From Canna indica (lineage: Eukaryota; Streptophyta; Magnoliopsida; Zingiberales; Cannaceae): DNA of 64,000 nt. The stretch is from contig CP136895.1 of the NCBI GenBank assembly GCA_034359265.1, positions 44,596,001-44,660,000 on the forward strand. Reading direction: 5' to 3'. Below the pieces are notes generated by a model, which saw nothing but the letters and a program-made list of their open reading frames with translations, was not told the DNA's origin and searched no databases. A program made the translations under genes and the position numbers. Numbering within the stretch: the first letter of the stretch is position 1; the number at the start of each line of letters is the position of its first letter. Below are positions 53,832 through 64,000 of the stretch, one piece after another.

Positions 53832-56168
53832 TGTAATACCTTGGGTTTCCTAATATAAAATTTTTCGTGGTGCAGCCCATCGAGTCGGGAGCTAGCCGGG
53901 CCGAGTCGCGAGATCACTACGAATAGCAGGTATAATTAATTTAAGTTATAGCCTAATGTTGGTAATTGGGTGGATGAGTATATTGGTTGACTCAAGTTGG
54001 GTTGAGATTGGGTCGCAGATCTTGTCGGGACTCGACCCGAGTTAGGTGGAGTCGGATGAGGAGGTAAGTAAGTGATTGGGGGCATTTAAGTCAATAGATG
54101 AGGGGAATAAAACACCTCACCCAAGCCAGCCGTGCAGCTCAAGGGGAGAGCCGTACGCAGCCCAAGAGGAAGGGGGAGCGAGAGGGATTTTGTTCGGAGC
54201 CGAGTCCGCGTCGACGCTCGAGGAAATCGGAGCTCGTCTTCATCGAGGTTACCCTATGATCCGATCAAGGTGAGTGGTTAGGGTGATTGTGAAGGGAGGC
54301 GGGTAGCTGACCCTAGAAGTCTCTGGAATCGGATTTCTTTCGCGAGTTTCTTGTCGATCGACATGTTTTCTCATGTTGGAACTCTAAATGATTTGTGTAC
54401 CTATGATCTTATGTTTTAAATCGTATTTCTTTTGCATTTTATGGGTTGGCCGAGTGGAGGGAAAAGGGGAAAGGTCATGCCGAATTTTTTCCCAATTTCC
54501 TCGATCGTCTTTCAACTCGTGGATTGTTTAATGTTCGTTAAATGTAGATCTTTGGGTTGATGCTTATGTAGTTGTCGCAAACATGCCCACCTTTCCCTAG
54601 AGGGCTCGGCCGAGCAAGGTATTACCTTGCTTGAGTCGGCCGAGCAAGGGAAAGGGCGGAAATTTTAAGACTGTTCGAATTATTATGCTAGGTTTCATGT
54701 TGTGTTGTCTTGATTCATACTTATATGCTAGTGTTAGATTTTAGTTATGTTATATGAATGTCGTTCATCCTAGGAATTGTTAGTAACTATAGATCTATAT
54801 TCTCATCTTTAAGAAAATGTACTTGCTAATGCATACATGGATAGGATTGTTATGGCATATGAATCAAATGAAAGGTTTCATAAATTTTTAGATATTATGT
54901 TCAATCGTTGCTATGTATGTTGCATGTTCCTTATCGGTTTATTTAGTAAAAATTATCCTTTTTAATTCGGTTTTGACATGATAATTGTGCTGATGAGTAT
55001 TTTTGGCAAGTGTTGTTGATAATGGTAGACTGCGTACTCATCTATATTCAGTACCTAGTTGTGACATCTAACTTAGAGACAAAGTACCCTTGCTAGGTTC
55101 GACACCTAGGGGTAGTTAGCGGACATCAATATCCTTCTAGTGCGACCCGAGGAGGTAGGGTCGGATATGGGCAATGCCCGGAAAGCAAAACATAGGGGAA
55201 TTTGCACAACCTAGTTTCGGTTGTGGTTGAGATGGTCTACTGAGGAGTGTCATTAGCCGAGCGGCTACCACACGACTCAGCGGTTTTATTGGGTCTTGAG
55301 ATTGCACCAGTGGGCTCACTAGGTGTTAGACCCGAGTGGCTGAGGGTCTTGAGATTCCATTAGTGGGCCACGTTAACGGTAGACTCGAGTTGGGTGGGAC
55401 TAGCTATCCCTAACTCGGAGGATATTTGAGGCTAGTGGCCATCCTAGCCGACGGATCCGTAACACAAATGTTTTGCATGAAGTGCCCATAAGGGCTGGTT
55501 TTTGGTGGCCGACTGGCCTGGTTATGTAGAGGGAAGAACCGAACCTTCCATATATATTTTTAGGCCATTAGTGGCCGAGCTGTAGTGAAATGGATAAGGG
55601 CCCGAGAGGCCGATTCATCTATTCTTTTATTTTGGCAAACTAGTTAGCTTCTGTGGTGTGATCATATTTTAATTCCTTATCTGCATCATACTTTATATAT
55701 GTTATCTTGCCGAGGTTTTAAGTTGAGGTTCGAAAGAATCGCTCACTGAGTTCCTCGTGAACTCACAGTTTCATTGTTGTTGTTTTGCAGAGCCCGACCA
55801 GTGAGGTACGGCTTGGTGGCATGGTGCGATTGGAGGGCGGACATGGGTGCAGATCTCGTAGCTAGCAGCATTATAGTCGTAGTCGTGTTTGAGTAGAGTC
55901 GTGTGTATGCACTGTGTTGGGTCTGTAAAGCATTGAGATGTTTCTTTGAAAACCTTTAGATGTTTATTTTAAAACTTGTGATGTTTTCGAACTTGGTTTG
56001 GTTAAATTGTTTTCAAACGGCTAATACAGTTTGGTACTATTGCTTTTGTTATGATTTCGATGTCAGTTTGGTTGTGTTTTATAAGTTGTTGGTCAGTGCA
56101 TAGGGTAGGCTTCGGGGTACCGACACGTACCCTGGCCGGTCACACGTACCCTGAGTTGGGGCGTGACA
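53832..56168 (+). repeat. Gypsy solo LTR K
   Basis: A single 2337-bp Tekay-type LTR, TGTAATACC to GCGTGACA, with a perfect 5-bp duplication TTTAA (53827-53831 and 56169-56173). Related to the LTRs of E and M. Carries CTCGGCCGAG palindromes near 54604 and 54633. Inserted in CACTA-3. Confidence 0.94.
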
Positions 56169-56173
56169 TTTAA

Positions 56174-56579
56174 ATATTGATTCTTATATTGTTAATAAAT
56201 TAGAAAAATAAAAAAATTATTTTAATAACAGCAACAAGTTGAGATTAAACTTACTTTTGTATGATAGTTTTAAAATGCTCTCTTTAGTGATAGATAACGA
56301 TTTGAAAAAGCTATAAAAATATGTATGATAACTAAATATTATTGCTATTGTAGAAAGAAGTAATATATAGCAGGTTCTGAATGCTATAACGAACTAATCA
56401 TAACGGGTACAAAATATTATAAAATAACATTCATATAGCATTCACTATTGCATTTCTGAAATGCTATTGTAACTTTCCTACATAAGATAGCGTGCGATTT
56501 GACAGCGTTTCGTATAATGCTATACACTACCTATGATAGTGTTTATGATATGCTATTAATTACGATTATTATTGTAGTG
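56174..56579 (+). other. Right subterminal region of CACTA-3
   Basis: Rich in AATGCTAT/ATAGCATT words (e.g. near 56378, 56426, 56448, 56508) and ends GTAGTG. Same words occur at the left end (48386-48420). Confidence 0.7.
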
Positions 56580-56582
56580 CTC

Positions 56583-56690
56583 TGCTATCAACGTAGTCCC
56601 CCGCTCCTCGTCGACGACGGTGAGTGTGCTCAAACACCTCCATCATCGACGGGCGTTGGACGGTGCCGTCCTCTGCCACACGTGTCTTAC
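56583..56690 (-). pseudogene. CACTA-2 coding fragment, continuation
   Basis: Minus-strand reading continues into 48363 when CACTA-3 is removed (…VDEERGTTLIAEPRSYW). It ends where gypsy J begins. Too short to name beyond membership of the CACTA-2 ORF. Confidence 0.5.
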
Positions 56691-57298
56691 TGTCACACCC
56701 CAACTCAGGGTTGTGTGACCGGCCAGGGTCTATGTCCTACCTTGAAGCCCTACTACATACACTGACTAACGAGAAACCAGAAACACATAAATAGAAACAA
56801 CAATGCAGCTTTATTTGAATTTCAAGAAAGTCCACAAATTTTATAAAAAGGAAAAGTTGCTAACATCAGCACAATATGAAACAACTCAAGCTCAAAGTCG
56901 AATACATGCTTTTAAAACAAACAAGTCTCAGTGTATGAAAACAACAGTCCTAGACATCTAGACTATGACTACTGGACGCTGCTATGAGATCGACGCCATT
57001 GCCGGCCCTCCAGCTGCACCATGACTCGAAGCCTCATCTCACTGATCGGGCTCTGCAAAATAAGAAAAATAAACTGTGAGTCCACATGGGACAAAGTGAG
57101 CGGTTCTACAGAACCTCCATGTAAATCTCCAATAGTCATATATATATATATCAGCATAATATAAAGTTAGGGGTATGATTTGCTTTTGATATGACAATCG
57201 ACCTCAAGGGTCGTTCTGTATAGACCACTCATACATACAACCGGCTATAACAGCCCAACTAATTAAGCCACATGGCACCCGGCACTTATGAAAGACCC
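56691..57298 (-). repeat. J 3' LTR, part 1 (part 2: 59501-60598)
   Basis: Begins TGTCACACCCCAACTCAGGG like the LTRs of D and matches 9909-10500. Interrupted by solo LTR M at ACTTA/CCTTA. Part 2 continues to CTTGCTTGGCTGAGG near 60598, about two thirds of an LTR. Confidence 0.88.
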
Positions 57299-59500
57299 GA
57301 AAAATTTCCTAATGTAAAAGTCTATTTTGGTCCAGCGCATCGGATCGGAGGTTAGCCGGGTCGAGCCGCGAAGATCGCCTCGAGTAGAAGGTATAACCCG
57401 ACCCATGGAAATATGAAGTTTAAATTAGGTCAATGGTTATTTCCTTAATTTCTTGCTTATGATGTCTTATTAAAGTTGAGTTCGACTCATGAGTGCGGAT
57501 AGGATCGGAGTCTGAATCAGACTCGGATCAAATCGAGTAGAAGTTAAGTCAAGTGAGGGGCAAATAGGTCATTGGATGAGGGGAATAAAACCCCTCACCC
57601 AAGCCACCCGTGCGGCTCAAAGGGAGAGCCGCACGCAGCCCATCAAGATGGAGAAAGGGAGAGAAGGAGGAGGAGATCTTGTCGGCGCTGAGTTCGCGGC
57701 GACGCTCGCGGAGATTAGAATCTCGTTTTCATCAAGGTTTCTTCGTGATCCAATCAAGGTGAGTGGTTAGAGTAGATTTTTAGGGGAGGCGGGTGGCTAG
57801 CCCTATAAGATGTGAAATTGGGGTTTTCTTCACGAGTTCTTATCGATCGTTGTGATTCTTTTTTATAGAACTTTAATCGCAATTATACCATGATCTCGTG
57901 TATTTTATCATGTCGATTTTCTCAGTTTTGAGGGTTGGCCGAGTTGAGGAAAAAGGGGAAAGGTCATGCCAAAATTTTCTCCAATTTCCTCACTCGTTTC
58001 GCAACTCATGCATCGACTTATGATTGTTATGTTTTAGGCTTCGGATTGATACTCGTATTGCCACCATAACTAAGTCCACCACCCTTAGGGGGTTTGGCCG
58101 AGCAGGTCCTGCTCGAGTTGGCCGAGCAGTGCATAATTGAAATTTTTTTTTTACTGTTCAACCTGTTAAACTGCATAATTTCCAACCCCTTCCCACATAG
58201 ATGGTTCGGCCGAGCAAGGGTTACCTTGCCCAAGCTTCGGTCGATCAAGGGTAAGGGGAGGAAATGAATGATTTTGTGTAGTTGTTCATATCCCTTCATT
58301 TAATGTTAATTCATGTTCATGTTATGAATTGTTGTTAATCCATAATTACTTTGGTAAGAGATGTGGAAATGGTAGGTCGAGTGCCTACATAGTCGGCGAG
58401 TTTGCTCATTCTAGGAAGAATGGTTTAGATGACTTGTGGTATCATTTAACTTAGATACAAGATACATACACTAAGTGCTTCATTTAAGGAAACAATGAGA
58501 CCCTAGGGTAAGGGGTTGGATATGGGCAATGCCCGGAGAGCAAAACACAATATACTTGTGCAACCTGGTTTGGGTGTGGTTGATGGTCTACTGAGAAGTG
58601 TCACTAGCCGGATGGCAAGCACACGACTCAGCGGTTTATAGGGTCTTGAGATTGCACCAGCAGGCCTGCTAGGTGTTAGACCCGAGTGGCGGAGAGTCTT
58701 GAGATTTCGTCAGTGGGCAACGCTGACGGTAGACCCGAGTGGGTTGGGACTAGCTATCCCTAACCCGGAGGATCACTGAAACTTGTGGCCATCCTAGTTG
58801 ACGGATCCGAAGTATAAAAGTCTCTAAATGAGGAGCTCGTAGGGGCTGGTTTGAGTAGGCCGACGAGCCGAGTCAACTAGAGGAAGGACTGTACCTTCCA
58901 TATATACCTTAGGCCGTTATTGGCCGAGCTTGCCTCATGGATATGGGCCCGAGAGGCCGGTTCATCCACTCATCCATTTTGGCTCACTGATTATTTATGG
59001 AATGTGATTTGACAACTTCCTTATATATGTGATTGACGAGGTTTTTAAGTGGAGGTTCGAAAGAACCGCTCACTAAGTTCCTCATGAACTTTCATTTTTC
59101 CTTTCTTGTTGTTTTGCAGAGCCCGACCAGTGAGGTACGGCTTGGTGGCATGGCGCGCAGCAAAGCAGGTGTGGTGCAGATCTCATAGCTGGCAGTAACT
59201 AGTCATAGTCGTGTCTGTTAGAGTCTGATGTACGCATTGGGTTTATTTCTGTAAAAAAAAACTTTGAAATGTTTATTTGGAAAAGCTTTCATATGTTTAT
59301 TTGAAACTTATGGTGTTTTAGAACTTGGTGTGATCAAACTGGTTTTGAACTTTTAATAAAAGATGTTATCGTTTGCATTGGTGATTACTTAATGTGTTAT
59401 GTTTATATTTTTGTGAGTTGTTAGTCAGTGCATAGGGTAGGCTTCGGGGTACTGACTCGTACCCTGGCCGGTCACGCGTACCCTGAGTTGGGGCATGACA
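57299..59500 (+). repeat. Gypsy solo LTR M
   Basis: A single 2202-bp LTR, TGAAAGACCC to GGGCATGACA, in plus orientation. Flanks are ACTTA (57294-57298) and CCTTA (59501-59505); the uninterrupted LTR of D reads CCCTTAGGGCC here, confirming the insertion. Contains GGCCGAGCAG/TTCGGCCGAGCAAGG palindromic words near 58093-58220. Confidence 0.92.
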
Positions 59501-60598
59501 CCTTAGGGCCTGCTCATGACCTAGTGGTTCGGCTATAACCAGCCCTATCATGCAAAGATAGTAATATACTGGCCATTCGGCCCACATAACACACAAGTGA
59601 ATAAAGGCAATCTTCGGGCTGTCGACTAGGATGGTTTGCTTGTCTCCGGACACCTACCGGGTTAGGGATAGCTAGTCCCACCCAACTAGGGTCTGACACA
59701 TAGCAGGCCCGCTCGTGCATCCTCAAGACCCAAATCACTGGCTGAGTCAAGCATTAGTCATTTCGACTATCCATGCTTCGTGGCAGAGCATCACAATCAC
59801 ATCACACAAGCAAAATGTCTGGAGTTTCCTTATATAAAATCCCGGGCGTCCACCCATGTTCAGCCCTTTATTTCGGGCCTCACCATCCGCACACCACAAC
59901 ACACTAATGGTTCTTTAAGTGTGTAACCTAGCTCGTCTACATTCGAGTTCCCATAAGTAACACGTACTTTAGAGTTTCCTACTAGTCATCTAGCTACATG
60001 TCATAAGTGTATAATGTTCAAGTATATATGTGTCACAACCCTTAGGTTATAAGGAAGTTAACCTACCACTATTACCATGAGTAACCACATGATTGCAACA
60101 AATAAATAATTAAATTCTGCATTAAATCATAAAATTCCAGCAAGGTAACATTAATTCTATCATGGCAATTCATTACTAATATGAGTAATTGATAAGGAAA
60201 AACTCTTGGAAGTAATTGCTACCTTCTAATGTCGCTAAGTGTATGTGTACATACATGCACTAGGGTGGTAGTTTTCCTTAATTGATGTCTTTCTTAATTC
60301 TCTTCTTAATATATTCTACTTGCCAATCTAGGCAACCTTCATTTCCTATTGTTTTGAGTATTCCTAAACATGAAGTTTAGTTTCTAGAGGTCACCAGTTC
60401 CCCCATCCTTGCTCGGTCGAGACTTGAGCAAGGCGTGCCTTGCTCAGCCGAGCCTTCAAGGATAGGAACAAGGGGGAGGGACTAACCCCAAACCCTAATT
60501 TCTTGTTTCCAATCTATCCTAATCAAGACATTGATCAAGCCGCACATCCCTTGCTCGGCCAAACCATGAACATGGAGTTTTCCCTTTGCTTGGCTGAG
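59501..60598 (-). repeat. J 3' LTR, part 2
   Basis: Resumes CCTTAGGGCC and aligns with 10500-11610 of the D LTR. It includes palindromic GCTCGG(C/T)CGAG words near 60402, 60431 and 60552. Ends abruptly at the RNase H junction. Confidence 0.85.
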
Positions 60599-60985
60599 GC
60601 TACTGGATTTTCTGCTTAAAGCATTTGCTACCACATTGGCTTTTCCCGGATGATACATGATGGTGCAGTCATAATCCTTTAGTAGCTCTAGCCACCTCCT
60701 CTGCCTGAGGTTCAGCTCCTTTTGGGTAAGCAAGTACTGGAGGTTCTTGTGATCCGTATAGATCTCGCAAGTCCCCCCGTACAGATAGTGTTGCCAGAGC
60801 TTTAGTGCAAAAACCACTGCCGCTAGCTCTAGGTCGTGCGTCGGGTAGTTCTTTTCATGAACTTTTAGCTGGTGGGACGCATAGGCTATGACTCTGCCAA
60901 ACTGCATCATAACACAGCCTAGGCCAACCCAAGAGGCATCATAGTAGACTACAAACCCTCCTGAGCCGAAAGGTACGGCCAACAC
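60599..60985 (-). pseudogene. Gypsy J RNase H, fused to inverted LTR sequence
   Basis: [40 protein letters not shown] and [17 protein letters not shown] are standard RNase H/connection blocks. The open frame (60482-60985) then runs past the deletion junction into LTR-derived residues ([11 protein letters not shown]), a meaningless tail. Confidence 0.88.
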
Positions 60986-61710
60986 GGGTGCCGACGTCCA
61001 GCATTCCTTGAGCTTCTAAAAGCTCACCTCACACTGGTCGTCCCAATCAAATTTAACCTTTTTCTGAGTCAACCGAGTCAAAGGGGCTGCAATCCTGGAG
61101 AAGTTTTCTACAATCTTCCAGTAGTACCTGGCCAACCCAAGAAAGCTGCGGATCTCAATCACGTTGGTTGGCCGTCTCCAGTTCTGCACAGCCTCCACCT
61201 TTGAGGCATTCACCCTTATCCCTTCATTGGACACCACATGGCCCAGGAATCCTATACTTTCTAGCCAGAATTCATATTTGGAAAATTTAGCGAACAACTA
61301 ATGTTCACTGAGGGTTTCCAAGACCATCCTCAAGTGTTCGTAGTGCTCCTCCTCACTCTTGGAGTATACCAACATGTCGTCAACGAAGACGATCACAAAA
61401 TTGTCTATGTACTCCTTAAACACCCTGTTCATCAGATCCATGAAAGCAGCAGGTGCATTGGTTAGACCAAAAGATATCACTAGGAACTCATAGTAACCAT
61501 AGCGAGTTCTGAAGGTTGTCTTAGGCACATTGTAGTCCCGAATTCTCGGCTGATGATATCCTGACCTCAAGTCTATCTTAAAAAACCATCGTGCCCCCTA
61601 CAGTTGGTCAAACAAATCGTCTATCCTCGGCAGTGGGTAACGATTCTTGATTGTCACTTTATTCAGCTGCCTATAGTCGATGCACATGCGCATAGACCCA
61701 TCCTTCTTCT
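60986..61710 (-). pseudogene. Gypsy J reverse transcriptase, broken
   Basis: From about 61700: [20 protein letters not shown] and [19 protein letters not shown] blocks in shifted frames, then [36 protein letters not shown] and an intact catalytic [12 protein letters not shown] (61298-61570). After a stop at about 61297, FAKFSKYEFWLESIGFLGHV follows to NFSRIAAPLTRLTQKKVKF (61016-61297). Breaks lie near 61020, 61297 and 61590. Confidence 0.9.
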
Positions 61711-62627
61711 TCACGAAGAGTACCGGAGCACCCCATGGTGACATGCTCGGTAGGATAAGCCCGGGTCTAGCATTTCTTGCAATTGCACCTTTAACTCCCT
61801 GAGTTCGGCTGGAGCCATCCTATAGGGTGGGATGGAGATCGGCTTCACTCTGGGCTGCAAATCAATGCAGAAATCAACCTCTCTTCTGGGCGACAATCCC
61901 AGCAACTCCTCGGGAAATACATCGGGGAACTCGCAGACTACCTGAGTTCCACTAACATCCCTTACCGCACCCCCTTCTTCCTCGGCCACGGATACGAAGG
62001 CCAGGAAGGAGTGGCAGCCGCCCTAAAGCAGCTTACGAGCTTTAAGAGTTGAGATGACCCCAATCGGCTCGCTCCTTCCTTCTCCTTAGAAGGTGAACTG
62101 CGGCAAACAAGGCTAGTTAAACACGACTATCTTAGCCCTATAATTCAGCAATGCAAAGTGCTCCACCAGCCAATCCATGCCAAGAATGACGTCGAGTTCA
62201 AGCATGGACAGGAGTGTCAGATATGCCCGTAATGCATGGCTGCAAATAAGCACTTCGCAGCCTTGGAAAATTGATTTGGCTATAATTGCATTGCCCGTAG
62301 GCGTTGATACAACAAATGGCCCGTCGAGCAAGGAAGGTTCCATTGGTAACTCAGCAACAAATTTGGCAGATACAAACGAGTGCGTGGCACCCGATCAAAT
62401 AGAACATAAGCAGCAGATGAACATTCGAAAATAGTACCTGTTACCACTGCCTTAGACGCCTCTGCCCCATGACGATTCATAGCAAACATCCTAGCATACG
62501 GTCTCTCTGATTGGCTAGCTTGCGGCCCCCTATTCTGCGTCTGACCACTCCGAGCCACTGACCCCACTGACATAGGTGCCTTTCCCTTTGACTGCTCAGA
62601 CTTCTGGCCAACTCTCTCTAGACAGTC
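61711..62627 (-). pseudogene. Gypsy J protease and gag end, truncated
   Basis: The linker (VCEFPDVFPEELLGLSPRR, 61711-61989) is preceded by protease sequence at 62113-62343 (ELDVILGMDWLVEHFALLNY). The active-site region near 62390 is frame-shifted (VLFDR in one frame). The N-terminal part (62440-62620) matches the gag-protease linker of D and E (SVARSGQTQNRGPQ, MFAMN). Upstream gag is absent; the right TIR of the Mutator-like unit starts one base later. Confidence 0.85.
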
Positions 62628-62666
62628 AAGCCTCCATAGTTGAGGGACCTTTTTGGTCGTTTTCCC
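62628..62666 (-). repeat. Right TIR of Mutator-like element
   Basis: Inverted partner of 45703-45741; ends TTTTCCC and is followed by TTTATAAAA, the right copy of the 9-bp duplication. Confidence 0.72.
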
Positions 62667-64000
62667 TTTATAAAATTGATTGAAATTTAGTGGCATTTTG
62701 GTAAATAATTGGAATTTTTCATTATATTTTTAGAATTCATTCAAACTTTTTAGAATATCAAGATATGGTCATGTAAAGTATGCATATCAAGTTTGAAGTG
62801 AAAATAATGTCATTTGGTGAAATTGTCAACTTTGCACGATTTCATTCAAAGTAGACATGAAAGTATAAAAATGACTAAGTATTAAATTTTGCTATCAACT
62901 CATGTTTTCTCTAATTTATGGACCTATATATCTTAACATGAGTGAACCTAAGTATGTCAGGTAAGTTTGGACTAAAACTGAAGTTTCTAAGTCACTTTGT
63001 TGACTTAGGTCAATATATACTTCAAGTTTATAAAAAATCAAACTCTTAAATCCGTATTAAATTATATTCTTGATGATTCTTTTTTGAAAATTTAACTGTA
63101 TAAACTAGATTTTTCAAGGAATCTGTAGGTTCAAGAATCAATTAAAAATCAATTTTTTGTGAATTTACAAACTTCGTGGATGTTCAGTGGCATTTTTATA
63201 AATATCAGGTATTTTCTCAAAAATTATCAGTTTTGATTCAAACTTTCCGGATATAGCTGAATGATCATTTGAGATGCATTTCTTAAGTTTGAACTCAAAA
63301 TGAATTCTCTAAGTTCATTTTTCAAGCTATCTTGATTTCAATCAAAAACCAATATATCAAGTTATCGTTCAAGTTATCAAAATCATTCCTAGAAATGATT
63401 TAACTCAAATAATGGTTTGAACGATAATAGAAGTAGAATCAAAATGATATGCACAAACTTTCATTTGAAGTCTTCAACAAAAAAATCAAAGTATCGAAAA
63501 ATCACCATTTCAATAGAATGAAACTTTGTATTTCTGAAATCCAAATTCAAAATTCCATTATAAATCAGATTCTTGATGAAAATTTTTAAATTTTTTATGC
63601 AACAAACTATATTTTTTAATAAAGGTGCAACTTCAAGAATCATCTTAAAATCAATTTTTTATATTTTTCTAAAATTCATTGAGTATATTGTTTTAAAATT
63701 GAAATTTTAGTTTTGATATTCGATTATAATCAATGAGTTTGTCATATCAGTAGACATCAAAAAATTTTAAAATTTTGAGTAAATATTCATAAGTCAATCA
63801 AGATTCCACATATTCAAGAATCACTAAAAAATTATTTGTCTACAGTTTTCTAAAAAATGCTTGAGTGAAGGTATATGAAACTAGTATAATCAAGCTTATC
63901 GTCCTAACAATGACCAAATATCATTTGATAACTTTACTCATAAATTTCCAAATCTAAGCACATATAAACCTAAGATGAGTAAATCTAAACATGTTTACCA
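62667..64000 (-). other. B-like non-coding body N, right part
   Basis: No gene. Inverted relative of 41700-43200 in element B (for example 'aagtcactttgttgacttaggtc' versus 'gacctaagtaaacaaagtgactt'). Continues beyond the window. Short AT-rich ORFs here have no recognisable motifs. Confidence 0.8.

Larger units (their letters stand above)
48367..56579 (+). mobile_element. CACTA-3, gene-fragment-carrying element (interrupted by solo LTR K)
   Basis: Left end CACTACCAC..., right end ...ATTGTAGTG (inverted CACTACAAT). A perfect 3-bp duplication CTC lies at 48364-48366 and 56580-56582. Both ends carry subterminal words TATAGCATT/AATGCTAT and GATAGCG. The outer sequences join into one CACTA-2 reading. 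Inside, all on the plus strand, are fragments of three plant genes (48843-51876) with introns. No transposase is seen, so it is a non-autonomous Pack-CACTA-like unit. Net length without K is about 5.9 kb. Confidence 0.7.
56691..62627 (-). mobile_element. Ty3/gypsy Tekay/Del-type element J, truncated (interrupted by solo LTR M)
   Basis: Minus-strand element. The 3' LTR is 56691-57298 plus 59501 to about 60598. It then joins RNase H directly, so integrase, chromodomain and the start of the 3' LTR are deleted. RT, protease and the end of gag follow to 62627. The 5' LTR and most of gag are missing; the sequence stops exactly at the right TIR of the Mutator-like unit. Confidence 0.88.
45703..62666. 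mobile_element. 17-kb Mutator-like element with 39-bp TIRs (no transposase seen)
   Basis: Left terminus 45703-45741 and right terminus 62628-62666 are inverted repeats; both begin GGGAAAA inward and share CTCAACTATGG; I count about 33 of 39 matches. Flanks TTTATATAA (45694-45702) and TTTATAAAA (62667-62675) form a 9-bp duplication with one mismatch, and 9 bp is the Mutator size. The outside sequence is continuous B-like DNA. The interior is filled by three CACTA units and a gypsy element, so little original content remains. No MULE transposase is visible, so the class call rests on the ends only. Confidence 0.7.

Noticed and set aside
62667..64000. Host intergenic or gene sequence at the right end
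   Set aside because: It matches, inverted, the non-coding body of element B, so it is transposon-derived.

Overview
This window is plant nuclear DNA made almost entirely of nested transposable elements; I see no intact host gene, tRNA, rRNA or CRISPR array. The evidence for a flowering plant is: Ty1/copia elements of SIRE type (tRNA-iMet-like primer site, UBN2-like Gag with two zinc knuckles, long LTRs), Ty3/gypsy chromoviruses of Tekay/Del type (LTRs of about 2.2-2.5 kb, C-terminal chromodomain), CACTA and Mutator-like DNA transposons, and exon fragments of plant NADH-glutamate synthase, a DUF1218 protein and an EDR2-like protein. The species cannot be read from the sequence.

Nest 1 (1-44887). 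The outermost unit is a copia-type element B. Its 5' LTR is cut by copia element A (1-7154), and its gag (7527-8700) is followed by a long non-coding body and a 3' LTR (43667-44887). Inside B sits C (minus strand, 9183-41160), a related copia-like element with gag and an envelope-like ORF but no pol. C's 3' LTR is split by gypsy element D (minus, 9909-19346). C's 5' LTR is split by gypsy element E (plus, 26293-41136, perfect 5-bp duplication GAAGG). E is in turn split by a copia solo LTR F (27739-29215) and by copia element G (29858-34950). Target-site duplications and the rejoining of host sequence on both sides support most of these nestings.

Nest 2 (44888-64000). A Tat/Ogre-like gypsy RT remnant and a truncated copia LTR are followed by inverted B-like non-coding DNA. 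That DNA is split by a 17-kb unit (45703-62666) with about 39-bp terminal inverted repeats and a 9-bp duplication, as expected of a Mutator-like element. Within it lie CACTA-1, CACTA-2 and CACTA-3 (48367-56579). CACTA-3 carries plant gene fragments and a gypsy solo LTR K (perfect TTTAA duplication). A decayed gypsy element J (56691-62627) is split by solo LTR M.

How the parts work together. All protein-coding genes are retroelement gag/pol/env-like genes or captured fragments, and all are broken by stops, frameshifts or deletions. The pol-less B/C group shares its primer site and its polypurine-tract/LTR junction with the pol-bearing A/G group, so it was plausibly mobilised by them.

The most unusual signal lies in the U3 parts of the copia LTRs. 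Tandem arrays of the palindrome GGTCGACC, with a period of exactly 52 bp in G, stand upstream of a short hairpin, which stands upstream of a TATA box flanked by inverted arms. The arm sequences differ between LTR families while pairing is retained.
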